64,000 bases of DNA from Thalassobacterium sedimentorum. GTDB taxonomy: Bacteria > Verrucomicrobiota > Verrucomicrobiia > Opitutales > Coraliomargaritaceae. The stretch's first letter is position 1; the number at the start of each line of letters is the position of its first letter. Positions 34,488 to 44,029 of this stretch are shown here, one piece after another. Where the stretch lies: the NCBI RefSeq assembly GCF_031127905.1, contig NZ_JARXIC010000003.1:62001-126000 (forward strand), given 5' to 3'. Below the pieces are notes generated by a model. The model was not told where the DNA came from. It saw only the letters and a program-made list of their open reading frames with translations, and made no database searches. The translations under genes and the position numbers were made by a program.

Positions 34488-35531
34488 ATGCCTCGTCCCC
34501 CACACCCTGCCAGCTTATCCTCCGTCGCTCGCGCAGCAGGCGTCTCATCAATGACCGTGTCGCGAGTCTTCCGGGGTGAGCAAAACGTAGCCGAAAGCAC
34601 CCGTCGCCAGGTGATCGCCAAAGCTCAAGAGCTAGGTTACCAACCCAACCCTCACATCAGCCGACTAATGGAGGTGGTCCGCAACAACCGCACACAACAA
34701 CTGCGTGCGGTGCTGGCAGTCATCCGCGACGACGGGAGCAATGACAAACCACAAGGCGCAGTACACAATTATGTATCCATTGAACACATTCGCGCAAAAG
34801 CCGAACTTCACGGCTATGGAGCCGAAGAGTTCGTGTTAGGCAGCAACGGCATGACCGCTGAACGACTGGGCGGAATACTAAAAGCACGCGGCGTAGATGG
34901 CATTCTAATATCTCCCCAGTCACTCTCGTGCTTTGCCGCAAAGATCGACTACTCATCGTTCAGCTCTATCGTATTTGGCTATGGCTTAATTTCCCCCCAG
35001 CTGCACCGTGCCAGCACCAACATGACTCAGGGCATCTTAGAAGCCACAGAAAGGCTCGAAAAACGCGGCTACCAACGCATTGGAATCGCAGTGACCGAAT
35101 GGGTCAATTCTCGCGCGGACCACACCTATTCCGGTGCAGTATTGCACTACCAACAAGCTCTTCCTCAGCAACGGCGCGTACCGCTATTACTCCTACAAAA
35201 TAAACTAGCTCAGCAAGACGAAGAAACATTCTGCAATTGGATTCAGCAGCACAAACCAGATGCAATCATTTCATTTCACGCCCCTGTTCCATACTGGCTC
35301 CAACATAAGCTCAACCTCCGCATCCCTGAAGACATTGGGGTCGTCGTTCACGATTGGATGCCAGGAATGGAAGCTTATGCCGGCATTGATCACCAGCGTG
35401 CACATGTCGCTGCGGCAGCAGTCGATCTAGTCGCCACTAAACTCAAACACAACGAGAGAGGCATCCCCCCAGTCCCCCAGCAAATACTCATCCCACCACG
35501 CTTCGTGGATGGACCAAGCATCCGACCATAA
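34488..35531 (+). CDS. LacI-family transcriptional regulator
   Basis: 347 residues. N-terminal helix-turn-helix and hinge (about 7-62): SLSSVARAAGVSSMTVSRVF, then STRRQVIAKAQELGYQPNP; the rest is a periplasmic-binding-like sensor domain (about 65-340) for a sugar ligand. Divergent from tctCBA and near the KDG kinase/aldolase genes, whose control regions carry similar palindromes, so it probably represses all three in the absence of a sugar-acid ligand (inference). The ATG directly follows the palindrome with no room for a ribosome site, hinting at a leaderless message. Confidence 0.92.
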   Translation: MPRPPHPASLSSVARAAGVSSMTVSRVFRGEQNVAESTRRQVIAKAQELGYQPNPHISRLMEVVRNNRTQQLRAVLAVIRDDGSNDKPQGAVHNYVSIEHIRAKAELHGYGAEEFVLGSNGMTAERLGGILKARGVDGILISPQSLSCFAAKIDYSSFSSIVFGYGLISPQLHRASTNMTQGILEATERLEKRGYQRIGIAVTEWVNSRADHTYSGAVLHYQQALPQQRRVPLLLLQNKLAQQDEETFCNWIQQHKPDAIISFHAPVPYWLQHKLNLRIPEDIGVVVHDWMPGMEAYAGIDHQRAHVAAAAVDLVATKLKHNERGIPPVPQQILIPPRFVDGPSIRP

Positions 35532-35691
35532 GACACTAAGGGCTGCAGATGATACCAATCGAATAGAAACGCGCAACTTAGACCTCGAAATCACGATCGA
35601 TCAGAAGAATCCAGCGTCGCATGCGATCGGAATAAGAAACCACTGCTCTGAACACCTTGCGCAAACTGAGTTTAAATAGAGAGGGCGTGCT

Positions 35692-36783
35692 CTAACGAAC
35701 GACGCGGCCTGAAGCATTTCCCTGCATCAAAGCCTCAACCTCACTCCGATCATTGAAATTGAAATCTCCCTTAATTGAATGCGCTAAGCAGGATGCTGCC
35801 ACCGCGAAAGAAATTGCATTTTGATCTTCAGGAAACTCACCTGAGCTTAAAGCGAAAACCAGGCCAGCCGCAAAGGAATCTCCCCCACCAACGCGATCTA
35901 CAATATCACGAATTTCGTATGCTTGGTATTCACCATTTGCAATCGGCGCAAAGCTAGCCTCCTTAGTTGCAGTATCAAAAAGCATCGCACCCCAGTTATT
36001 ATGAGTCGCTGAAATACTCTCGCGTAAGGTGATCGCCACCTTCTTCAGGTTCGTAAACTGCTCACTGATAGCGGCGGCCACCTGCGGATACTTCTCAATA
36101 GACAAAACACCCGCCTCAACATCAGAGCCTTCTGCATGAATGCCAAGCACGTCGGCCGCATCTTCTTCATTGCCAATCACTACGTCGACATAAGGCAAAA
36201 TCTCACGCATGGTCTTCTCGGCCAATTCGCGTGCTGAGCAAGTAGAGTCCCACTGCCATAGCTTTTTGCGGAAGTTCAAATCGCAAGAGACAGTCAACCC
36301 CTTCTCCTTGGCCTTCATCGCAGCAATTTTAGTCGCTTCCGCCGCCTGCTGAGAAAGTGCTGGCGTAATACCAGAAACATGCAACCAAGTCGCGCCGTTG
36401 TAAATTTCCTGCCACTGATATGCATCTCCAGGCACCAATGACACAGAGGAATAGCTCCGATCATAAACCACCTTACTGGCACGCTGATTGGCGCCTGTTT
36501 CAACAAAATACAACCCAAGCCGACCTTCGTCCACACGCAACAAATGCTCCGTGTCTACACCAAGACCACGCAATGTGCGCACACAAGCGTCTGCAATCAC
36601 ATGACGAGGCAGCGCAGAAACAAAAGCACTCTGGCCGCCGAGCATAGCAATAGATGCCGCGACATTCGCCTCAGCTCCCGCAAAAGTAAGATCAAGCTTA
36701 CCTGGGCAAGCTTGCGCAAAACGATAAAATTGCTCAGGAGCCAAGCGCCCCATGATTTCACCAAAACATACAACAGTTTTCAT
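35692..36783 (-). CDS. kdgK: PfkB-family sugar kinase, probable 2-keto-3-deoxygluconate kinase
   Basis: 363 residues. Would phosphorylate 2-keto-3-deoxygluconate to KDPG. PfkB signatures: FGEIMGRLAP at the N-terminus, FAGAEANVAASIAMLGG, and the C-terminal anion hole DRVGGGDSFAAGLVFAL with the catalytic Asp. The LDLTFAGAEANVA segment matches KdgK-type kinases. Five bases after the KDPG aldolase gene in the same direction, which supports the substrate. Longer than Escherichia coli KdgK (about 310), owing to inserts in the middle. Confidence 0.85.
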   Translation of the reverse strand: MKTVVCFGEIMGRLAPEQFYRFAQACPGKLDLTFAGAEANVAASIAMLGGQSAFVSALPRHVIADACVRTLRGLGVDTEHLLRVDEGRLGLYFVETGANQRASKVVYDRSYSSVSLVPGDAYQWQEIYNGATWLHVSGITPALSQQAAEATKIAAMKAKEKGLTVSCDLNFRKKLWQWDSTCSARELAEKTMREILPYVDVVIGNEEDAADVLGIHAEGSDVEAGVLSIEKYPQVAAAISEQFTNLKKVAITLRESISATHNNWGAMLFDTATKEASFAPIANGEYQAYEIRDIVDRVGGGDSFAAGLVFALSSGEFPEDQNAISFAVAASCLAHSIKGDFNFNDRSEVEALMQGNASGRVVR

Positions 36784-36788
36784 ATAAT

Positions 36789-37445
36789 TTAACTATTCTG
36801 CCTAATTATTTCGACGGCCTCACGTGCGCGAGCAGCCACAGTTTTCCAATCCTTACGATCAATCAAATCTTTCGGAGCTACCCATGAGCCTCCCACCGCC
36901 AATACGCTGGGCTCTTCGGTATAGGTCGCGACGTTTTCGACATTCAACCCTCCTAGGGGAATAAAATGCAAACCCAAGTGCTTGTAGGGTGCCGTCATAT
37001 TACGGAGATAGGCGAGCCCCCCCGATGGCTCCGCGGGAAAGAACTTCAATACATTACAATCGTATTCGAGCGAAGTTTCAATGTCGCTAGGAGTGACAAT
37101 ACCCGGCGCAAAAGGAAGCTTCGCTGCACGAGCCGCTGTGAGAACGCGAGCATTAGTACCAGGTGCGACTGCAAAATCCACACCAGCGTCTTGCGCCAGC
37201 TTCACCTGCTCAGGACGAATCACCGTACCGGCCCCCAGCAAGAGCTCAGGTGCATGCTTACGCATCGCAATGAGGGCTTCAATTGATCGCGGAGTCCGTA
37301 GCGCTAGCTCTACAGCACAAATACCTCCTTCGAGTAAGGCATCTGCCATGGCTCCAGCGTCGGCTGGATCTTCCAAAACAACGACTGCAATAATGCCAGA
37401 AGTGGATAACTTTGATACTAAATCAGGTAAAAATATTAGACTCAT
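36789..37445 (-). CDS. eda: KDPG / KHG aldolase
   Basis: 218 residues, class I aldolase. Splits 2-keto-3-deoxy-6-phosphogluconate to pyruvate and glyceraldehyde-3-phosphate. Catalytic residues: Glu in AVELALRT, Schiff-base Lys in NVLKFFPAEPSGG; GAGTVIRPEQ and PSVLAVGGSWV also match. First gene of an aldolase-kinase operon; the palindrome at 37521-37534 lies 76 bp upstream of its ATG. Confidence 0.94.
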   Translation of the reverse strand: MSLIFLPDLVSKLSTSGIIAVVVLEDPADAGAMADALLEGGICAVELALRTPRSIEALIAMRKHAPELLLGAGTVIRPEQVKLAQDAGVDFAVAPGTNARVLTAARAAKLPFAPGIVTPSDIETSLEYDCNVLKFFPAEPSGGLAYLRNMTAPYKHLGLHFIPLGGLNVENVATYTEEPSVLAVGGSWVAPKDLIDRKDWKTVAARAREAVEIIRQNS

Positions 37446-37479
37446 AACTAGAGGATATTTATTCGAAACAATTTACTTG

Positions 37480-37507
37480 AACATAGATATGCGCTTTATC
37501 TGGACAA
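37480..37507 (-). promoter_or_regulatory. Candidate promoter of the aldolase-kinase operon
   Basis: On the minus strand TTGTCC (37507-37502), 16 bases, then TATGTT (37485-37480). The match to the sigma-70 consensus is moderate. The palindrome at 37521-37534 lies directly upstream of the -35 hexamer. Confidence 0.35.
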
Positions 37508-37520
37508 AGCCTATTCCGTG

Positions 37521-37534
37521 TTATGTTAACATCA
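37521..37534. promoter_or_regulatory. Operator-like site TTATGTTAACATCA upstream of the KDPG aldolase
   Basis: Matches the palindrome at the LacI gene (34474-34487) in 13 of 14 positions and shares its 10-bp core ATGTTAACAT exactly. Lies between the end of the xylR-type gene and the aldolase gene, in noncoding DNA. This supports a small regulon controlled by the LacI protein. Confidence 0.65.
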
Positions 37535-37568
37535 TGCATCTCTCCCGCTCGCCACAAAGTCTCACGAC

Positions 37569-38675
<1,107 letters not shown>

Positions 38676-38696
<21 letters not shown>

Positions 38697-38755
38697 ATCA
38701 ACCGATTCCACCACATACAATGACGCAAATCAACAGAATATAATCGCAATTTGCG
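38676..38755. promoter_or_regulatory. Candidate XylR binding sites (direct repeat AATCGCAATTTG)
   Basis: The 12-mer AATCGCAATTTG occurs at 38676-38687 (inside the first codons of xylR) and again at 38742-38753, 66 bp apart; the second copy is part of the near-palindrome CGCAATTTGCG (38745-38755), and a related CGCAAAT lies at 38724-38730. AraC-family proteins commonly bind direct repeats. The first copy is coding, so coincidence is possible. Confidence 0.4.
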
Positions 38756-38883
38756 GTTTAAAGCCTCCCTCAAATCGAGTATTATTAAGTTTCTAAAACA
38801 GCATCCTTAGGGCTTACACATCTGCAGGCTTTACAAAAACCCACTCAACCACACGACTCGGCCCTTCGCGCCGCGCCTCTACC

Positions 38884-40188
38884 ATGCAATACTTCGACTG
38901 CGACAAAATTCAATACGAGGGCAGCTCCTCTAAGAATCCTCTGGCTTTCAAGCACTACAACTCCAGTGAGATGATCGCTGGTAAGAGGATGAAAGATCAC
39001 CTTCGATTCGCTGCACCTTACTGGCACGTCATGCGCAACGAGCTCGCGGATCCCTTCGGTGCCGGCACCGCTCAAATGCCATGGGATGATCATTCTAACT
39101 CGGTTGAGAACGCAGTCGCTCGCGTGGACGTTTTTTTTGAATTTCTTGAAAAAATCGGCATCGATTTCTACTGCTGGCACGATCGTGACATCGCCCCCGA
39201 GCTTAACGACCTAGCCGCCTCTAACGCTGCCCTCGACGCCGTCGTGGCCAAGCTCAAATCCAAACAAAAAGAAACTGGCGTCCAATTACTCTGGGGCACT
39301 GCCTGTCTCTTTTCGCACCCCCGCTACTCCCAAGGCGGCGCGACGTCACCCGACGCCCACGTTTTCGCCTACGCAGCGGCACAAGTAAAAAAGGCACTCG
39401 AATGTACCAAGGAACTCGATGGTCTCGGCTACACATTCTGGGGCGGTCGCGAAGGCTACGCCACATTACTCAACACCAACATGAAGCGCGAGCTGGATCA
39501 CTTGGCCGCCTTCCTTCACATGGCAGTCGACCATGCCGACAAAATAGGCTTTGACGGCCCCTTCTATATTGAGCCCAAACCCCGCGAACCCTCCACCCAT
39601 CAATACGACAGCGATGCGGCCGCCTGCCTTAACTTCCTACGTGAATATGGCTTGATGGATCGCTTCAAGCTCAACATTGAGACGAATCATGCCACCTTAG
39701 CCGGCCACACGATGGAGCACGAGCTCACGGTCTGCCATAATGCAGGCATGCTCGGCAGCATCGACGCCAATCGTGGCGACGAACTAATCGGATGGGACAC
39801 AGACCAGTTCCCAACCGACATTTACCTGACCACTCAAGTGATGTTGGTCGTGCTCGAAATGGGCGGCTTCACAACTGGAGGTCTCAACTTCGACGCCAAA
39901 CGCCGCCGCGAGTCACATGAGCCACTAGATCTTATGCACGCCCACATCGGTGGTATGGATGCCTTTGCCCGCGGTCTTAAAATTGCACATGCCATCCGCG
40001 AGGACGGTCGTCTCGGAGACTTCGTACAGGCACGCTACAGTAGTTTTGATAAAGACATCGGAGCCAAGGTCGAAGCCGGTGAAGTCGGGTTCGAAGAACT
40101 CGAGAAATATGCGCTCAGCAACAGTGAGCCCACCCTCGCCAGCGGCCGCCAGGAAATGCTCGAAAATCTACTCAATGAGTTTATTTGA
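38884..40188 (+). CDS. xylA: Xylose isomerase
   Basis: 434 residues, the class II length. Converts D-xylose to D-xylulose with two divalent metals. Motifs: [12 protein letters not shown] with the catalytic His, [26 protein letters not shown] (metal Glu/Lys/Pro), [14 protein letters not shown], and [20 protein letters not shown]. Start ATG 38884 at the expected place ([13 protein letters not shown]). xylB follows within about 65 bases. Confidence 0.97.
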   Translation: MQYFDCDKIQYEGSSSKNPLAFKHYNSSEMIAGKRMKDHLRFAAPYWHVMRNELADPFGAGTAQMPWDDHSNSVENAVARVDVFFEFLEKIGIDFYCWHDRDIAPELNDLAASNAALDAVVAKLKSKQKETGVQLLWGTACLFSHPRYSQGGATSPDAHVFAYAAAQVKKALECTKELDGLGYTFWGGREGYATLLNTNMKRELDHLAAFLHMAVDHADKIGFDGPFYIEPKPREPSTHQYDSDAAACLNFLREYGLMDRFKLNIETNHATLAGHTMEHELTVCHNAGMLGSIDANRGDELIGWDTDQFPTDIYLTTQVMLVVLEMGGFTTGGLNFDAKRRRESHEPLDLMHAHIGGMDAFARGLKIAHAIREDGRLGDFVQARYSSFDKDIGAKVEAGEVGFEELEKYALSNSEPTLASGRQEMLENLLNEFI

Positions 40189-40251
40189 AACTCTTTGAGC
40201 AGAAGTGAAAACTCTCCACTGCCCACTGCCACGAAGCAGCCCCACTTCAGA

Positions 40252-41832
40252 ATGCACTCACTCGGCCTAGATTCTTCCACCCAGAGCTGTTCCGCCATCG
40301 TCATTGATATCGAAACAGGTTCTATCATCGCCCAAGCTTCCGTTAATTTCGGCGAACACCTGCCCCAATACAAGGCCCCCGCCGGCTTCATTCCTGGTGC
40401 CGCTGCCGGTGAAGTACATGCGGATCCACGCATGTGGCTCGACGCCCTGGAACAACTACTCGAAGCACTCAAAAATCAATGCGATCTCTCCAAGATCGCA
40501 GCTATTTCCGGCGCAGGCCAGCAACATGGCTCCGTTTATCTCAACGATCGTTGGCTCACTACCATCAACAGCTTGGACCACTCGCAAAGCCTCGCCAACC
40601 AAATCGAACCCTGTTTCTCACGCAGCACCTCTCCAATCTGGATGGACACTTCCACTGGAACAGAATGCCGCGAAATTACCGCGGCAGTAGGAGGCGATGC
40701 CACGGTTTGCGCGAAGTCTGGTTCCATCGCCATCGAGCGCTTCACAGGACCGCAAATCCGCCGTTTTTATAAAAACGCCCCCAACAGTTACGCACAAACC
40801 GCCCACATTCATCTTGTCAGCTCATTCCTATGCTCCGTCCTCTGTGGAAGCAATGCCCCTATCGATACTGGCGACGGTGCTGGAATGAACTTGCTCAATA
40901 TCCAGACGTGGGACTGGGACACCGACCTACTCACCGCGACCGCACCTGAGTTAAACCAGCGCTTACCTAACATCGTAGATGGCAACAGCACAGCTGGGCA
41001 GATCTCAAAATATTTCGTCGCAAAATACGGCTTCACTCCAGGCACCCAGGTCACTGTATTCACAGGCGACAACCCCAGCAGCCTCGTCGGAATGGGCGCT
41101 AGCCAAGCTGGTAAGCTCGTCATTTCACTCGGCACCTCCGATACCTTTTTTGCCGCGATGCCCGAAGTTGTCGCCGACCCACAAGGCTGTGGCCACGTAT
41201 TTGGCAATCCGGCAGGCGGCTCAATGTCACTGCAATGCTTCGTCAATGGCTCGCTCGCCCGCGAAGCAGTCAAAGATAAGTTCAACTACGACTGGGATCA
41301 ATTCACAGCAGCCTTCGCCAACACTGCCGCAGGCAACGACGGCCAGGTTATGCTGCCTTTTTTCCGTCCCGAAATTAGCCCTCGCATCGACCTCGACGCG
41401 CCCCGACTAGAGGGCAGTGAAGCCTTTAAACACTGGCAACAAGCCGATACCGCGATCCGCGCCTGCGTTGAAGGCCAATGTATCAATATGAAATTACGCA
41501 GCGACTGGATGCAACTACAGCCCGAGGTTATCTACCTAACCGGTGGCGCGTCAAAAAACAACGCCATCGCGCAAGTCGTAGCCGACGTCTTTCAGGCCAA
41601 AGTGCAGCGTCTGGCCGTCAGTGGCTCCGTAGCACTCGGCGCCGCCCTACGCGCCGCCAGTCACACATTCGGACAGGACCTACATCTATTGGAAAGTCGC
41701 TTCTGTAAGCCCGAAGCCGACAGCACCCTCGAACCCATTGCTTCCTCGGACACCTACCAGAGCGCAACGAAAGCTATCGCTCAATTACTTAGCATGCAAT
41801 CGCAGTACAATCTCAATCCGTCGACATCGTAA
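40252..41832 (+). CDS. xylB: Xylulokinase, FGGY family
   Basis: 526 residues. Phosphorylates D-xylulose to xylulose-5-phosphate for the pentose phosphate pathway. The FGGY fold is visible from LGLDSSTQSCSAIVID (phosphate 1), the substrate region GAGQQHGSVYLND, SLGTSDTFFAAMPE (phosphate 2) and LTGGASKNNAIAQVVADVF (adenosine). Co-directional with xylA. ATG 40252 chosen because the family begins MxxLGLDSSTQ; an in-frame TTG at 40195 would add 19 unlikely residues. Confidence 0.94.
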   Translation: MHSLGLDSSTQSCSAIVIDIETGSIIAQASVNFGEHLPQYKAPAGFIPGAAAGEVHADPRMWLDALEQLLEALKNQCDLSKIAAISGAGQQHGSVYLNDRWLTTINSLDHSQSLANQIEPCFSRSTSPIWMDTSTGTECREITAAVGGDATVCAKSGSIAIERFTGPQIRRFYKNAPNSYAQTAHIHLVSSFLCSVLCGSNAPIDTGDGAGMNLLNIQTWDWDTDLLTATAPELNQRLPNIVDGNSTAGQISKYFVAKYGFTPGTQVTVFTGDNPSSLVGMGASQAGKLVISLGTSDTFFAAMPEVVADPQGCGHVFGNPAGGSMSLQCFVNGSLAREAVKDKFNYDWDQFTAAFANTAAGNDGQVMLPFFRPEISPRIDLDAPRLEGSEAFKHWQQADTAIRACVEGQCINMKLRSDWMQLQPEVIYLTGGASKNNAIAQVVADVFQAKVQRLAVSGSVALGAALRAASHTFGQDLHLLESRFCKPEADSTLEPIASSDTYQSATKAIAQLLSMQSQYNLNPSTS

Positions 41833-41854
41833 GCATACACAGCAAAAAAAGTCT

Positions 41855-41860
41855 TTGACA
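41855..41860 (+). promoter_or_regulatory. Candidate -35 box (TTGACA) for the ilvB leader transcript
   Basis: A perfect TTGACA 43 bases before the leader-peptide ATG. A matching -10 hexamer is not obvious at 16-19 bp (GACAAA-like); a TCTAAT lies 30 bp away at 41891-41896. Listed because a transcript must begin upstream of 41903 for the attenuator to work. Confidence 0.3.
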
Positions 41861-41902
41861 AAACCCTGGTCGCGGCAGACAAAGAAAAAATCTAATTTTG
41901 AA

Positions 41903-41980
41903 ATGACTCAATTTTTCACAGTCGTGCTCGTCAATGTAGTCGTGGTCCTAGTGACCTCGATCGGATCTGCGCGGACTTAG
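41903..41980 (+). CDS. Valine-rich leader peptide of ilvB (attenuator)
   Basis: A 25-residue reading frame: MTQFFTVVLVNVVVVLVTSI then GSART. Eight valines, two leucines and one isoleucine make 11 of 25 residues; valines are clustered at 7-17. Its stop lies 26 bases before the terminator at 42007. This is the expected layout of an ilv-type attenuator: scarce charged Val-tRNA or Leu-tRNA stalls the ribosome on the cluster and favours the antiterminator. Too short to be called by most gene finders. I see no strong ribosome site (AAAGAAAAA lies upstream). Confidence 0.82.
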   Translation: MTQFFTVVLVNVVVVLVTSIGSART

Positions 41981-42024
41981 AACACACTTTATATTCATTC
42001 TAAAAACCCCCGCCGGATTCGATC
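41959..42024 (+). promoter_or_regulatory. ilvB antiterminator pairing
   Basis: RNA 41959-41969 (GATCGGATCTG), within the last codons of the leader peptide, can form 11 consecutive pairs (two G-U) with 42014-42024 (CGGATTCGATC), the left arm and loop of the terminator. A ribosome at the valine cluster (ends 41953) leaves 41959 free; one that reaches the stop (41980) covers it. This is the alternative structure needed for attenuation. Confidence 0.7.
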
Positions 42025-42037
42025 CGACGGGGGTTTT
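42007..42037 (+). terminator. ilvB attenuator terminator
   Basis: CCCCCGCCGGAT (42007-42018), loop TCG, ATCCGACGGGGG (42022-42033), then TTTTCTTTT: a 12-bp stem with one mismatch and a U-run. It lies 63 bases upstream of the ilvB start rather than at the end of a gene, which fits a regulatory terminator. It could also end xylB transcripts, but the leader peptide and competing structure argue for attenuation. Confidence 0.85.
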
Positions 42038-42096
42038 CTTTTGCCCGCGTCGCGACTGATTCCACAGGGAATAACCATACAGCCAAAGACAACATT

Positions 42097-43797
42097 ATGA
42101 AAATGACCGGAGCAGACCTCGTTATACGATTACTTGAACGCCAAGGAATTCGCCTCATTGCAGGCATTCCCGGAGGAGCCAACTTGCCCCTCTACGACGC
42201 GCTTGCGCGCCGGCCTGTCATTCAACACATACTCGCCCGTCATGAACAGGGCGCTGGATTCATCGCCCAAGGCATGGCGCGCACCACCGGACAGACGGCG
42301 GTTTGCTTCGCCACCAGTGGACCGGGTGCTACCAATATCCTCACCGCCATCGCGGATGCCAAATTGGACTCGATTCCGGTTGTTTGCATTAGCGGGCAGG
42401 TTCCGCAACACTTGATCGGCACGGATGCGTTTCAAGAGGTGGATGTTTTCGGCATGAGCCTCTCAATCACTAAGCACAACTATTTGGTTAAGTCGGTCGA
42501 GGAACTTTTGGAAACCATCCCCGAGGCATTTCGCATCGCGGCCAGTGGTCGGCCGGGCCCGGTTTGGATCGATATTCCCAAGGACGTGCAGAACGCCACC
42601 ATCGAGTTTGATGAGTGGCCCGAGATCGGTAGCGCCACGCCGCGCATCGAGCCTGAGAGCCCAGCGATCGAACAAGCGCAGGCGATGATCGAGGCCGCCG
42701 AACGGCCGATATTATACCTCGGCGGCGGAGTTATTCACAGTGAGGCATGTGAACAAGTCTGCGCCCTCGCGGAGCGCTCAAATTTGCCCACCGTCAACAC
42801 TTTGATGGCGATGGGCGCCATGCCAACGGACCATAAACTAGCTCTTGGAATGCTTGGAATGCACGCTGCGCCCTATACAAACCTGGCTTTGCAGGAGTGT
42901 GACCTATTGATTGCGGTCGGTGCACGCTTCGACGACCGAGCGACCGGCAAGGTTGCGGAGTTTTGCCCCAAGGCAAAAGTTATTCACATAGATATTGACA
43001 GTTGTGAACTTGGGAAAATCCGTCAGCCCACACTCTCGATCTGTGCCGACGTCGCTACCACCATGGACCAATTATTGCCCACATTGCCACCGCGCGCGCG
43101 CACGGATTGGAACGCACGGATCGCCGAATTGAAAGCGGAGCACCCGATCAATATGCCGGGCACCGACGATCCTTCGCAGCCTTACGGCTTGATCGCAGCC
43201 ATCGCGCGTCATGCCGGACGCGATGCCATCGTTGCCACCGATGTTGGTCAGCACCAAATGTGGACGGCGCAGGCCTTCCCCTTCATGCGTCCACGTCAGT
43301 GGTTGACCAGCGGCGGGCTCGGCACCATGGGCTTTGGCTTGCCAGCCGCGCTCGGAGCCGCGCTCACCGATCCCGACGAGACAGTGGTTTGTATCAGCGG
43401 GGACGGCAGTTTCTTGATGAACAATCAAGAGATGATCACCGCGGCCGAAGAAGGGGCCGATCTCAAGATCGTTTTGATGAACAATCAGACCTTGGGCCTC
43501 GTTCACCAGCAGCAGAATTTGTTTTACGGCAAACGTCTGTCGGCCTCCAAATTCAAGCAAGGGCCCGACTTCGCGATGATGGCGCAATCGATGGGCGTCG
43601 CCTCCGTCGACCTCGCCGACGAGCCCGACATCGACGCCGCACTGGCGCGCGCCTTTGCGATCAAGGGAGCGGTTCTGATCCATGTTCCGATCTGCCCCGA
43701 GCAGCAGGTTTTGCCCATGGTTGCGCCGGGCGGTGCGAATCATGACATGATTCGCCATCCCGAGCAAAATAAGGCCGCGATCAAGCAGTCCGCATGA
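42097..43797 (+). CDS. ilvB: Acetolactate synthase large subunit, IlvB type
   Basis: 566 residues. Makes acetolactate and acetohydroxybutyrate for valine, leucine and isoleucine, using ThDP, FAD and Mg2+. Motifs: IPGGANLPLYDAL, ARHEQGAGF (catalytic Glu), SGPGATN, IGTDAFQEVD, TSGGLGTMGFGLPAALGAAL, and the ThDP motif with GDG at 435-437 (ISGDGSFLMNNQEM). It is closest in pattern to E. coli IlvB (isozyme I), including TKHNYLV and SGRPGPVWIDIPKDVQ. No regulatory small subunit (IlvN/IlvH) follows; a terminator and an opposing gene come next. GC-richer than its neighbours. Confidence 0.93.
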   Translation: MKMTGADLVIRLLERQGIRLIAGIPGGANLPLYDALARRPVIQHILARHEQGAGFIAQGMARTTGQTAVCFATSGPGATNILTAIADAKLDSIPVVCISGQVPQHLIGTDAFQEVDVFGMSLSITKHNYLVKSVEELLETIPEAFRIAASGRPGPVWIDIPKDVQNATIEFDEWPEIGSATPRIEPESPAIEQAQAMIEAAERPILYLGGGVIHSEACEQVCALAERSNLPTVNTLMAMGAMPTDHKLALGMLGMHAAPYTNLALQECDLLIAVGARFDDRATGKVAEFCPKAKVIHIDIDSCELGKIRQPTLSICADVATTMDQLLPTLPPRARTDWNARIAELKAEHPINMPGTDDPSQPYGLIAAIARHAGRDAIVATDVGQHQMWTAQAFPFMRPRQWLTSGGLGTMGFGLPAALGAALTDPDETVVCISGDGSFLMNNQEMITAAEEGADLKIVLMNNQTLGLVHQQQNLFYGKRLSASKFKQGPDFAMMAQSMGVASVDLADEPDIDAALARAFAIKGAVLIHVPICPEQQVLPMVAPGGANHDMIRHPEQNKAAIKQSA

Positions 43798-43861
43798 ATC
43801 GGAAAGATGAATTGAACCATTAATAGACCTTAATTTGCTCTAATAAAAAATGCATCTCGTA

Positions 43862-43963
43862 ACGTGGCGTGTTCGCTTGCGGACGCCTCTGTGCCGGTTT
43901 AGCCCTCCTGCAAGGCTTTTTCGGCTCAGCGAATTCAGGCGCTCGCAAGCGAGCACGCCACGT
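43862..43963. repeat. 102-bp inverted-repeat element after ilvB
   Basis: Twenty-base terminal arms, 43862-43881 (ACGTGGCGTGTTCGCTTGCG) and 43944-43963, match in 19 of 20 positions in inverted orientation. Size and layout recall the 96-bp element at 1029-1124, with different sequence. It has no credible gene and would form a long hairpin in RNA or single-stranded DNA. Probably an interspersed repeat. Confidence 0.7.
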
Positions 43964-43977
43964 CTCAACTTCCACAA

Positions 43978-44007
43978 AAAAGGCTTCCCGCTGCCGGGAA
44001 GCCTTTT
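43978..44007. terminator. Bidirectional terminator between ilvB and the phosphosugar mutase gene
   Basis: AAAAGGCTTCCCG, loop CTGC, CGGGAAGCCTTTT: a perfect 13-bp stem flanked by A-run and T-run on both strands, between two convergent genes. Confidence 0.9.
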
Positions 44008-44029
44008 GCTTAAATGTATGATACCTACT

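Noticed and set aside
42013-42025. GGATTCGATCC resembling a tRNA T-loop
   Set aside because: No acceptor or anticodon arms surround it; it is the loop region of the ilvB attenuator terminator.
43107-43745. 212-codon frame overlapping ilvB on the same strand
   Set aside because: Out-of-frame shadow, very Arg-rich; ilvB is clear.
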